A stretch of DNA of 5,340 nucleotides from Ekhidna sp. (GTDB lineage: Bacteria; Bacteroidota; Bacteroidia; Cytophagales; Cyclobacteriaceae), in contig JABSPG010000300.1 in NCBI GenBank assembly GCA_013214445.1, positions 1-5,340 on the forward strand. Reading direction: 5' to 3'. Positions 1 to 5,340 of the stretch are shown in pieces. A program made the position numbers and the translations under genes. The notes under the pieces are model-generated. The model saw only the letters and a list, made by a program, of their open reading frames with translations, made no database searches and had not been told where the DNA came from. Numbering within the stretch: the first letter of the stretch is position 1; each line of letters starts with the position of its first letter.

Positions 1-85
1 TGAGAGAAGCAGTCACACAACTGGCCAATGGCTATTTGTAGATGGAGGATATGTGCACTTTGATCGTGCGATGTTAAAAGAATAA
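1..85 (+). CDS. SDR-family oxidoreductase, C-terminal end only (partial)
   Basis: Only the last 27 residues are inside the window, read from base 2 to a TAA at 83-85. They contain the motif TTGQWLFVDGGYVHFDRA, in which TGQ..xVDGG is the hallmark C-terminal segment of classical short-chain dehydrogenases (after the last helix, near the substrate pocket). The gene ends 3 bases before the LldD-like gene, so it belongs to the same operon. By context (lactonase, mutarotase and lactate dehydrogenase downstream) it could be an L-fucose/L-rhamnose 1-dehydrogenase or a 2-keto-3-deoxy-L-fuconate dehydrogenase. Which of these cannot be decided, because the NAD-binding and catalytic parts lie outside the window. 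The family call is strong; the substrate is inference. Confidence 0.85.
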   Translation, partial: ERSSHTTGQWLFVDGGYVHFDRAMLKE

Positions 86-88
86 ACT

Positions 89-1234
89 ATGTGGATCTAC
101 AATAAGAAATATCCTTCGATAGAAGATTTAATTATCAAGGCTAAAGAAAAGATTCCCAAGTTCGCATTTGAGTATCTAGACGGTGGATGCAATGAGGATG
201 TAAACCTTTTTAAAAACACTAAAGAGATCAGGGATGTAGAATTAGTGCCTGAGTACATCAGTACATATAATGAATCCCAAATGTTTACCGAGCTTTTTGG
301 GATTACGTATGATGCACCGTTTGGAATAGCACCCGTGGGACTTCAAGGTTTGATGTGGCCGAAAGCTCCTGAGATTCTGGCAAAAGCCGCACATCGACAT
401 AATATTCCTTTTATACTCAGTACGGTCACCACCTCTAGTATTGAGACCATCGCAGAAATTACAGAGGGTAAATCCTGGTTTCAACTGTACCATCCTGCCG
501 AGGATTGGATGAGAGACGATATTATCAAAAGAGTAGAAGCCGCCGGCATGCCAGTACTGGTTATTCTAGCCGACGTTCCTACATTCGGATTCCGACCAAG
601 AGATATCCGAAATGGGCTTGCATTACCTCCCGAGATGAGCTTAAATAATATCTTCCAAATCTTAGGTAGACCCCATTGGGCTGTAAAAACCTTGTTAAAT
701 GGACAGCCGACATTTGAGACATTAAAGCCTTACACACCAAGCAGTTTGAACTTGAAACAGCTAGGTAAATTTATGGATGAGACCTTTTCAGGAAGGTTAA
801 ATGAAGATAGGGTTCGAGCGATTAGAGATCTGTGGAAGGGTAAGCTTGTGCTGAAAGGGGTAGCTAATGAAGAGGATGTTCGAAAAGCAGTCAATTTAGG
901 GGTAGATGGAGTGATCGTGTCCAATCACGGTGGTAGACAGCTAGATGCAGGTCAGTCGTCCATTGCATCTAGCAGGCCAATTCTAGATGAATACAAGGAC
1001 AGAATTACGATCATGCTAGATAGTGGGCTAAGGTCGGGTCCAGATATTGCCAGGTGTCTTGCCACAGGTGTTGATTTTACTTTCTTAGGAAGATCGTTTA
1101 TGTATAGTGTAGCTGCACTAGGAGAAGAGGGAGGTGATCACATGATCGGCTTATTGAAAACGCAATTGCAGCAGGTAATGGATCAAATTTGTTGCGAGAA
1201 AGTGACTGAGTTTCCTAAGTTCTTGTTTAAATGA
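89..1234 (+). CDS. lldD: FMN-dependent alpha-hydroxy-acid dehydrogenase, LldD-like (probable L-lactate dehydrogenase)
   Basis: 381 residues, close to the usual length of the glycolate oxidase/L-lactate dehydrogenase family of FMN TIM-barrel enzymes, which oxidise L-2-hydroxy acids to 2-keto acids. Aligned from memory to spinach glycolate oxidase and E. coli LldD, all key residues are present: Tyr29, Tyr134 (in FQLY), Asp162, Arg169, Lys256 (in LKG), the catalytic base His280 with Arg283 (SNHGGRQLD, 278-286), and the FMN-phosphate loops DSGLRSG (311-317) and LGRS (333-336). The segments APVGLQG (81-87), STV (111-113) and the HWA...LNGQP stretch (196-207) resemble LldD more than glycolate oxidase, which has Trp where Val113 stands here. 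No signal peptide is seen; LldD-type enzymes are cytoplasmic or peripheral to the inner membrane and pass electrons to quinone. The ATG lies 3 bases after the upstream SDR, and the stop overlaps the next start (ATGA). A role in oxidising L-lactate released from deoxyhexose breakdown is inferred; another L-2-hydroxy acid is possible. Confidence 0.87.
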   Translation: MWIYNKKYPSIEDLIIKAKEKIPKFAFEYLDGGCNEDVNLFKNTKEIRDVELVPEYISTYNESQMFTELFGITYDAPFGIAPVGLQGLMWPKAPEILAKAAHRHNIPFILSTVTTSSIETIAEITEGKSWFQLYHPAEDWMRDDIIKRVEAAGMPVLVILADVPTFGFRPRDIRNGLALPPEMSLNNIFQILGRPHWAVKTLLNGQPTFETLKPYTPSSLNLKQLGKFMDETFSGRLNEDRVRAIRDLWKGKLVLKGVANEEDVRKAVNLGVDGVIVSNHGGRQLDAGQSSIASSRPILDEYKDRITIMLDSGLRSGPDIARCLATGVDFTFLGRSFMYSVAALGEEGGDHMIGLLKTQLQQVMDQICCEKVTEFPKFLFK

Positions 1235-2058
1235 TCATTGATTCGCATAATCATTTTTGGAAGTATGATCCCAGTACCCATGGATGGATTGATGATAACA
1301 TGACTATCTTAAGGAGGGATTTTTTACCTCCAGAATTTTCAGAGGAGCTTAAGGCTAATGGGATCGATGGCACAATATCCGTGCAAGCCGATCAAAGCTT
1401 AAAGGAGACTCAATTCCTGCTGGAACTGTCAGCGGGATACGAATTCATAAAAGGGGTAGTAGGCTGGGTTGATTTACAAAGTGAAGATATATCTGAGCAA
1501 CTTGAGGTACTGAAGGATCACAAAGGTTTAGTTGGATTTAGACACATTGTGCAATCAGAACCCAATCCCAATTTTTTGTTAGGAAAAAACTTCAGAAGAG
1601 GTTTAGCTGCGCTAGAAAACCGTGATTTTACATATGATGTATTGGTAGTCCCAACCCAATTAGATGCCGTATGTAAAACAGTCGAAGAACTTCCAAATCA
1701 AAAATTTGTAATAGATCATTTGGCTAAGCCTTACATCCAGAAGAAAGAGATGGGTGAATGGAAAAAACACATTAAGAGAATTTCAGATCATGAGAATGTG
1801 ATGTGCAAGCTGTCAGGTATGGTTACGGAGGCTCACTGGCAAAATTGGACCTACGATGATTTGGTTCCTTTTATTGACGTAGTTGTGGAGGCTTTTGGTA
1901 CTGATCGTATTATGTATGGTTCTGATTGGCCTGTATGTCTGCTAGCAGCTGAGTACTCTGAGGTAAAGGAGATCATTAGTAGGTACGTAAATAATTTTTC
2001 TGATACGGAGAAAACGAACGTTTTTGGGTTAAATGCACTAAAATTCTACGGGTTATGA
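1231..2058 (+). CDS. Amidohydrolase-superfamily sugar lactonase, probable L-fuconolactonase (or L-rhamnonolactonase)
   Basis: 275 residues, a typical length for the COG3618 group of the amidohydrolase superfamily, whose characterised members hydrolyse L-fucono- or L-rhamnono-lactone to the aldonic acid. Visible motifs in order are the strand-1 metal motif DSHNHFW with His6 and His8, VQAD (51-54), GFRH (102-105) with His105, DHLAKP (162-167) with His163, KLSG (193-196), GSDWPVC (230-236) with the catalytic Asp232, and a C-terminal NALKFYGL. No export signal is seen, so it should act in the cytoplasm. The start overlaps the stop of the LldD-like gene (ATGA), and its own stop overlaps the mutarotase start in the same way, indicating translational coupling. 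The position between a lactate dehydrogenase and a sugar mutarotase supports a deoxyhexonolactone substrate. The fold and superfamily call are firm; fucono- versus rhamnono-lactone is inference. Confidence 0.85.
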   Translation: MIIDSHNHFWKYDPSTHGWIDDNMTILRRDFLPPEFSEELKANGIDGTISVQADQSLKETQFLLELSAGYEFIKGVVGWVDLQSEDISEQLEVLKDHKGLVGFRHIVQSEPNPNFLLGKNFRRGLAALENRDFTYDVLVVPTQLDAVCKTVEELPNQKFVIDHLAKPYIQKKEMGEWKKHIKRISDHENVMCKLSGMVTEAHWQNWTYDDLVPFIDVVVEAFGTDRIMYGSDWPVCLLAAEYSEVKEIISRYVNNFSDTEKTNVFGLNALKFYGL

Positions 2059-2405
2059 AAATCGAAAGGATATGTTTTGCCTTAGACCTCATAGATGATG
2101 AAAAACTCATCAGAGAATATGAAGAGTATCATGAAAGTGTCTGGCCAGAAGTCGAGGAGAGTATAAAAAGTGCAGGAATACACCAAATGGAGATTTATCG
2201 AACAGGGAATAGGTTATTTATGATAATGGAGGTTAATGAAAGGTTTGACATGAATGAAAAGGCAAAATTAGACAGCCAAAACCCCAAAGTGCAGGAATGG
2301 GAAAAACTCATGGATAGATTTCAATCAAGGTTACCATGGGTGGCTGATGATGTAAAATGGGTTCAAATGGATCAAGTTTATAAACTAAAAGAAAACAGGA
2401 AATGA
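2055..2405 (+). CDS. L-rhamnose mutarotase family (DUF718) protein, probable L-fucose mutarotase
   Basis: 116 residues, close to the roughly 104-residue E. coli RhaM. These small dimeric ferredoxin-fold enzymes interconvert alpha and beta anomers of a 6-deoxyhexose, supplying the anomer used by the first dehydrogenase. The motif EYEEYHESVWPEV (21-33) carries Tyr22 and His26, which sit in the same Tyr-x3-His spacing as catalytic Tyr18 and His22 of E. coli RhaM. The middle strand RTGNRLFMIMEV (49-60) and the segment NPKVQEWEKLM (76-86) resemble the branch found in oxidative L-fucose clusters such as that of Xanthomonas, rather than true RhaM (recalled, not searched). Its start overlaps the lactonase stop and its stop overlaps the uxuB start, both as ATGA. 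The family is certain; fucose rather than rhamnose is a moderate inference. Confidence 0.87.
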   Translation: MKIERICFALDLIDDEKLIREYEEYHESVWPEVEESIKSAGIHQMEIYRTGNRLFMIMEVNERFDMNEKAKLDSQNPKVQEWEKLMDRFQSRLPWVADDVKWVQMDQVYKLKENRK

Positions 2406-3241
2406 AATCAAGTGCATTCTCAGGGAAAGTAGTGGTTATTACCGGAGCAGGTGGAGTTTTAGGCTCTGCGATTGCTAAATATTTTGCTCAACATGGAGCC
2501 AAGGTGGCTGTATTAGATCTAAGGGAAGAGTCTGCTAGCGCGGTGGCTGACCAGATTACCTCCGATGGAGGAGAGGCTTTAGGATTAGCTTCTAATGTAT
2601 TAGAACTGGATAGTTTGAAGCAGGCAAATGAGCAAATTAAGAGTACCTTTGGCAAGTGTGATATTCTCATAAATGGGGCTGGAGGAAATCATCCTAAAGG
2701 CACAACGTCTACTACTCATTTTTCATTGGGTGACGATGAAAACAAAGAGGTGATCTCTTTCTTTGATTTAGATCCTGAAGGAATCTCTTTTGTTTTCAAT
2801 CTAAATTTCATAGGTACACTTTTGCCAACGCAAGTTTTTGCAAAGGAAATGATGGGTCGTGAAGGCTGTTCAATTATCAATATATCCTCTATGAATGCTT
2901 TTCGACCATTGACGAAAATTCCTGCATACAGTGGAGCAAAAGCAGCCGTCAGCAACTTTACGCAGTGGTTAGCGGTTCACTTTGCTAGTACAAATATCAG
3001 AGTAAATGCCATTGCTCCAGGCTTCTTCTTGACAGATCAAAACAGAACATTGTTGACAAATACTGATGGTTCACTCACAGATCGAGGAAATACCATCCTT
3101 TCGCATACCCCGATGGGAAGATTTGGAGAACCAGAAGATCTGTTAGGAACACTTAAGTGGCTTTGTTCGTCAGATGCTTCATTTGTTACTGGAGTAGTTG
3201 TACCCATTGATGGTGGATTTAGTGCATTTAGTGGTGTTTAA
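2402..3241 (+). CDS. uxuB: SDR-type D-mannonate oxidoreductase (fructuronate reductase, UxuB-like)
   Basis: 279 residues, a classical short-chain dehydrogenase matching the length of the SDR-type UxuB of Bacillus rather than the unrelated long-chain UxuB of E. coli. It should reversibly reduce D-fructuronate to D-mannonate with NAD(P)H in the cytoplasm, one step before mannonate dehydratase gives 2-keto-3-deoxygluconate. The cofactor motif is TGAGGVLG (14-21), with Asp39 ending strand 2 (suggesting NAD preference), NGAGG at 91-95, and the catalytic Ser163, Tyr176 and Lys180 (ISSMNAF, then AYSGAK). Family-specific stretches are GGNHPK (94-99), an insert around 101-120 before FFDLDPEGISFVFNLNF, and the C-terminal DGGFSAFSGV, which I recognise from SDR mannonate oxidoreductases. 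The start overlaps the mutarotase stop (ATGA); the Nudix regulator follows 14 bases after the stop. An alternative is a related SDR acting on another keto-uronate or deoxy-keto-aldonate of the linked deoxyhexose pathway. Confidence 0.83.
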   Translation: MKSSAFSGKVVVITGAGGVLGSAIAKYFAQHGAKVAVLDLREESASAVADQITSDGGEALGLASNVLELDSLKQANEQIKSTFGKCDILINGAGGNHPKGTTSTTHFSLGDDENKEVISFFDLDPEGISFVFNLNFIGTLLPTQVFAKEMMGREGCSIINISSMNAFRPLTKIPAYSGAKAAVSNFTQWLAVHFASTNIRVNAIAPGFFLTDQNRTLLTNTDGSLTDRGNTILSHTPMGRFGEPEDLLGTLKWLCSSDASFVTGVVVPIDGGFSAFSGV

Positions 3242-3255
3242 TTAAATTGACTGCA

Positions 3256-3921
3256 ATGGAAAATACAGACATTACCAACATATCGATTAGTGAAGAGTCT
3301 TACGAGTGCTCCTTCACTGTAGACTGTGCTGTATTTGGTTTTCAAGAAGGAGTTTTAAAGCTTTTATTGGTACAAAAGGGGATTGATGCCTTTAAGGGAT
3401 ATTGGTTGCTCCCTGGCGGACCTATGCAAGAGAATCAAACTGCAGAACAGGCAGTTGAAAACATTTTGCATCTTTTGACAGGCCTTAAGAACGTACACCA
3501 GCAACAGGTTCATTGTTATTCTTCTGTAGATAGGCATCCAGTAAAAAGAGTGGTTACGATCTGCTTCTATGGAATAATTAAGCCTGAAAATCACCCCATT
3601 GTAAGTGAGAAGCACGATGATGTTAAGTGGTTTAGGATTGATGAATTACCCAAGTTGGGATTCGATCATGATACATTAGCCAATGATGCGCTAAATAAAT
3701 TAAAATCAAACGTAGAAGAGAAGTTGATCTTGGGAGAACTACTTCCTGAAAAATTCACTTTGACCGAGCTCCAAGAGTTATATGAATCTTTGATGGATCA
3801 AAAGCTAGACCGCAGAAATTTTAGAAGGAAAATTTTGCAAAAGGGACTACTTAAAAAATCAGGCGAAAAAAAGACAGGTGTAAAGGGCGGCCCAGAGCTT
3901 TTTGAGCTGACACAAAGATGA
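3256..3921 (+). CDS. NrtR/AraR-like Nudix-domain transcriptional regulator
   Basis: 221 residues from the ATG at 3256. An in-frame TTG at 3247 would add three residues, but the ATG is the more ordinary start. The protein has a Nudix fold (about 18-140; VDCAVFGF, then GYWLLPGGPM) and a C-terminal winged helix (about 165-221; FTLTELQELYE, then LDRRNFRRKILQKGLL, where Arg-rich helix residues would contact DNA). This is the architecture of NrtR-type regulators, which include the arabinose regulator AraR of Bacteroides. The Nudix box at 55-77 is degenerate: the consensus Glu is Gln61, the Arg-Glu pair is Asn69-Ile70 and the Glu-Glu pair is Leu73-Leu74. Hydrolysis is therefore very unlikely and the domain probably senses a small molecule. 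It is the last gene of the left operon, 14 bases after uxuB, and ends with tandem TGA stops. It is expected to control this locus in response to a sugar or sugar-acid intermediate; the ligand cannot be read from the sequence. Confidence 0.88.
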   Translation: MENTDITNISISEESYECSFTVDCAVFGFQEGVLKLLLVQKGIDAFKGYWLLPGGPMQENQTAEQAVENILHLLTGLKNVHQQQVHCYSSVDRHPVKRVVTICFYGIIKPENHPIVSEKHDDVKWFRIDELPKLGFDHDTLANDALNKLKSNVEEKLILGELLPEKFTLTELQELYESLMDQKLDRRNFRRKILQKGLLKKSGEKKTGVKGGPELFELTQR

Positions 3922-4095
3922 TGAATCTGGTTTTTCGTTTGCATGCAGACATTGATCCTCGCTTTTTCTGCTGCATTTAGAACGAAGAGTTAAAAAGTAC
4001 ATAAGGGGGTATACTGGTTAATATTCTTAAAAAAGCCCCTGTCTAATTCTGAAATTTCCTTAACTGTGTATAAATTACACAGAAAAGAAATAGAC
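3922..4095. other. Intergenic region between the regulator and kduI (probable promoter region)
   Basis: This 174-base stretch is the only sizeable gap in the window and the only place where a new transcript obviously could begin. It contains no convincing small gene. A sequence TAATTCTG at 4044-4051 matches the Bacteroidota -7 consensus TAnnTTTG with one mismatch, but I see no good -33 TTG element at the right distance, so the promoter is only a guess. A six-base inverted repeat (ATGCAG 3943-3948, CTGCAT 3971-3976) and a five-base G/C pairing (4004-4008 with 4036-4040) have long loops and no following T-run, so no terminator is called. Its right end holds the palindrome listed separately. Confidence 0.5.
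4064..4082. promoter_or_regulatory. Candidate operator palindrome upstream of kduI
   Basis: CTGTGTA-TAAAT-TACACAG is a perfect 7-bp inverted repeat with a 5-base A/T centre, ending 13 bases before the kduI ATG. Half-site centres are about one helical turn apart, as expected for a dimeric winged-helix repressor. It lies just downstream of the weak -7-like match at 4044-4051, so a bound protein would block initiation or early elongation. A second copy of the whole palindrome was not seen in the window by eye. The gene immediately upstream encodes a Nudix/winged-helix regulator, making that protein the first candidate to bind here. The palindrome is seen directly; its function is inferred. A short mRNA hairpin near the start codon is the alternative. 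Confidence 0.55.
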
Positions 4096-4932
4096 ATGAC
4101 TGATATCCGATATGCCAATGGTAAAGAGTATGTGAAATCGCTGGATACCGAACAACTAAGAGAGCATTTTCTAATACAGCAGTTGTTTGAAACGGATGCA
4201 GTTAGGTACACCCTGACAATGCACGATAGGATGCTTGTCATGGGTATTTCCCCAAAATCAAAAGATCTAAAACTGCCTGCTTTGGAAGAAATTACCAAAG
4301 CTGATTACTTGCTCGAAAGAAGAGAATTGGGCATAATAAATATCGGGGGTGCTGGTAAAGTTGTGGTTGATGGATCCGAGTATTTACTTGAAAACAGGGA
4401 GTGTTTATACATTGGAAAGGGTTCCAAAGAGATCATTTTTTCTACTAACGATTCCGCTATTCCCGCGGAGTTCTACATAAACTGTCTTCCAGCTCATGCT
4501 ACTTACCCAACAAAAAAAGCAACGTTAGTAGATGCTAATCAAGTGTCATTGGGATCTAAGGAAAATTGTAACGAACGTGTTATTTATCAATACATCCATG
4601 AAGAGGGTATCGAGAGTTGCCAGTTGGTAATGGGATTTACACTATTGAAGCCAGGGAGTATTTGGAATACATTCCCGCCTCATACGCATGATAGGAGAAT
4701 GGAGGTGTATTTCTACTTCGATCTTCCAGCTGATCAGCTTGTAATGCACTTTATGGGTGACCCGGAGGAGACAAGACATATCGTAATGAGGAATAAAGAA
4801 GCGGTAATATCGCCAGAGTGGTCTATCCATTCTGGAGTAGGCACCTCGGCTTACACATTTATATGGGGAATGGGAGGAGAGAATAAAGCCTTTACAGATA
4901 TGGATGCTGCAGACTTAAGTACATTCAAATGA
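4096..4932 (+). CDS. kduI: 5-keto-4-deoxyuronate isomerase (4-deoxy-L-threo-5-hexosulose-uronate ketol-isomerase)
   Basis: KduI converts the 4-deoxy-5-keto-uronate that forms from unsaturated uronates (products of polysaccharide lyases and unsaturated glucuronyl hydrolases) into 2,5-diketo-3-deoxygluconate, in the cytoplasm. From the ATG at 4096 the protein has 278 residues, the same as E. coli KduI, and the zinc ligands fall at identical numbers: His196, His198, Glu203 and His245 (PPHTHDRRMEVYFYF, later SIHSGVGT). Other family blocks are LERRELGIINIGGAG (73-87), YIGKGSKE (105-112), CLPAHATYPTKK (130-141) and PEETRHIVM (223-231). A GTG at 4066 is in frame and would add ten residues, but it lies inside the palindrome and lengthens the protein beyond the family norm, so it is rejected. 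The stop overlaps the kduD start (ATGA). Because KduI is specific to lyase-derived uronates, it is the strongest indicator that this organism depolymerises a uronate-containing glycan. Confidence 0.96.
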   Translation: MTDIRYANGKEYVKSLDTEQLREHFLIQQLFETDAVRYTLTMHDRMLVMGISPKSKDLKLPALEEITKADYLLERRELGIINIGGAGKVVVDGSEYLLENRECLYIGKGSKEIIFSTNDSAIPAEFYINCLPAHATYPTKKATLVDANQVSLGSKENCNERVIYQYIHEEGIESCQLVMGFTLLKPGSIWNTFPPHTHDRRMEVYFYFDLPADQLVMHFMGDPEETRHIVMRNKEAVISPEWSIHSGVGTSAYTFIWGMGGENKAFTDMDAADLSTFK

Positions 4933-5340
4933 TACTTGACAAATTTAAATTAGATGGAAAAGTAGCCTTAGTTACTGGTTGCAAGCGAGGCATTGGAAAA
5001 GCAATGGCCATTGGACTTGCAGAGGCAGGAGCGGATGTTATTGGAGTCAGTGCGACGCTAGAACCTGCCGGAAGCGATGTAGAAAAAGCAGTTCAAGCCA
5101 CTGGTAGATCCTTCAAAGCCTATACATGTGATTTTAGCGATCGCGAATCGCTCTATTCTTTCATTAGCCAGGTGAAGGGTGATTTCCCTAGAATTGACAT
5201 CCTCATAAATAACGCAGGAACCATCTTAAGAAAACCAGCAGCTGAGCATCCCGATGATATGTGGGATAAGGTGATTGAGGTAAATCAAAATGCTCAGTTT
5301 ATCCTCACTAGAGAAATAGGAAAGGATATGGTTGCGAGGG
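4929..5340 (+). CDS. kduD: 2-dehydro-3-deoxy-D-gluconate 5-dehydrogenase, N-terminal part (partial)
   Basis: The first 137 residues of a classical short-chain dehydrogenase are present and the frame is open to the window edge; family members have about 250-265 residues. Visible are the cofactor loop TGCKRGIG (16-23), Asp68 at the end of strand 3 (CDF), NNAG (94-97) and the KduD-like stretch TILRKPAAEHPDDMWD (98-113). The catalytic Ser-Tyr-Lys part lies beyond the window. KduD reduces 2,5-diketo-3-deoxygluconate, the KduI product, to 2-keto-3-deoxygluconate with NADH in the cytoplasm. Direct ATGA overlap with kduI supports the pair working in sequence and being translated together. The SDR family is certain; the KduD assignment rests on both sequence resemblance and position. 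Confidence 0.9.
   Translation, partial: MILDKFKLDGKVALVTGCKRGIGKAMAIGLAEAGADVIGVSATLEPAGSDVEKAVQATGRSFKAYTCDFSDRESLYSFISQVKGDFPRIDILINNAGTILRKPAAEHPDDMWDKVIEVNQNAQFILTREIGKDMVAR

Noticed and set aside
49..60. Self-complementary GTGCAC core near the end of the first SDR gene as a second regulator site
   Set aside because: It falls in the coding sequence for the conserved VDGGYVH end of the SDR and does not match the spaced half-sites of the palindrome at 4064-4082.
242..493. Cysteine-rich open frame on the - strand inside the LldD-like gene
   Set aside because: It lies antisense to conserved FMN-enzyme sequence. Its cysteines do not form a recognisable metal-binding pattern and there is no promoter or start context.
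3247..3258. TTG at 3247 as the start of the Nudix regulator
   Set aside because: It adds only three residues outside the domain, and an ATG at 3256 follows in frame; the ATG is preferred although the difference is trivial.
3943..3976. Inverted repeat ATGCAG...CTGCAT after the regulator gene as an intrinsic terminator
   Set aside because: The stem is only six base pairs, the loop is 22 bases and there is no T-run after the right arm.
4004..4040. AGGGG...CCCCT pairing as a terminator or riboswitch stem
   Set aside because: There are five base pairs with a 27-base A/T-rich loop and no following T-run or supporting structure; chance pairing is likely.
4044..4051. TAATTCTG as a Bacteroidota -7 promoter element for kduI
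   Set aside because: One mismatch to TAnnTTTG and well placed, but no convincing -33 TTG partner is visible, so it is mentioned only within the intergenic entry.
3990..4298. Open frame of about 102 codons on the - strand across the intergenic region and kduI start
   Set aside because: It runs antisense through the clearly conserved kduI N-terminus, has a cysteine- and serine-rich composition without a recognisable domain, and is best seen as a shadow frame.

Overview
The window is a tightly packed, single-strand catabolic locus from a bacterium that is most likely a member of the Bacteroidota, plausibly a marine polysaccharide degrader. The reasons are a slightly AT-rich base composition, start codons without a consistent Shine-Dalgarno sequence, a Nudix/winged-helix sugar regulator of the type common in that phylum, and protein sequences that resemble Bacteroidota homologues. 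This assignment is inference from memory of the families, not a database result.

Layout, all on the + strand. Positions 1-85 hold the C-terminal end of a short-chain dehydrogenase/reductase (SDR). It is followed after 3 bases by an LldD-like FMN-dependent alpha-hydroxy-acid dehydrogenase (89-1234), an L-fuconolactonase-like amidohydrolase (1231-2058), a sugar mutarotase of the RhaM/DUF718 family (2055-2405), an SDR-type D-mannonate oxidoreductase (fructuronate reductase, 2402-3241) and a NrtR-like Nudix-fold transcription factor with a degenerate Nudix box (3256-3921). A 174-base intergenic region follows. It carries a perfect 7-bp inverted repeat, CTGTGTA-TAAAT-TACACAG (4064-4082), just upstream of kduI (4096-4932). 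kduI overlaps kduD, which runs off the right edge (4929-5340).

How the genes fit together. The left half fits the non-phosphorylating, oxidative breakdown of a 6-deoxyhexose (L-fucose preferred, L-rhamnose possible). Mutarotase, dehydrogenase, lactonase, dehydratase, a second dehydrogenase and a hydrolase would give pyruvate and L-lactate, and the LldD-like enzyme would convert the lactate to pyruvate. The right half feeds hexuronates into 2-keto-3-deoxygluconate. UxuB reduces fructuronate to mannonate, and KduI and KduD process the 4-deoxy-5-keto-uronate released after polysaccharide-lyase cleavage. Together this suits use of a polysaccharide with both deoxyhexose and uronic acid, such as a glucuronate-containing fucan or ulvan-type glycan. 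The Nudix regulator is the obvious candidate controller, and the palindrome before kduI its candidate operator.

No RNA gene, CRISPR array, insertion sequence or clear intrinsic terminator was seen. I did not find an entirely new type of system. The points most worth a second look are the regulator/palindrome pair and the joining of two sugar pathways in one gene cluster.
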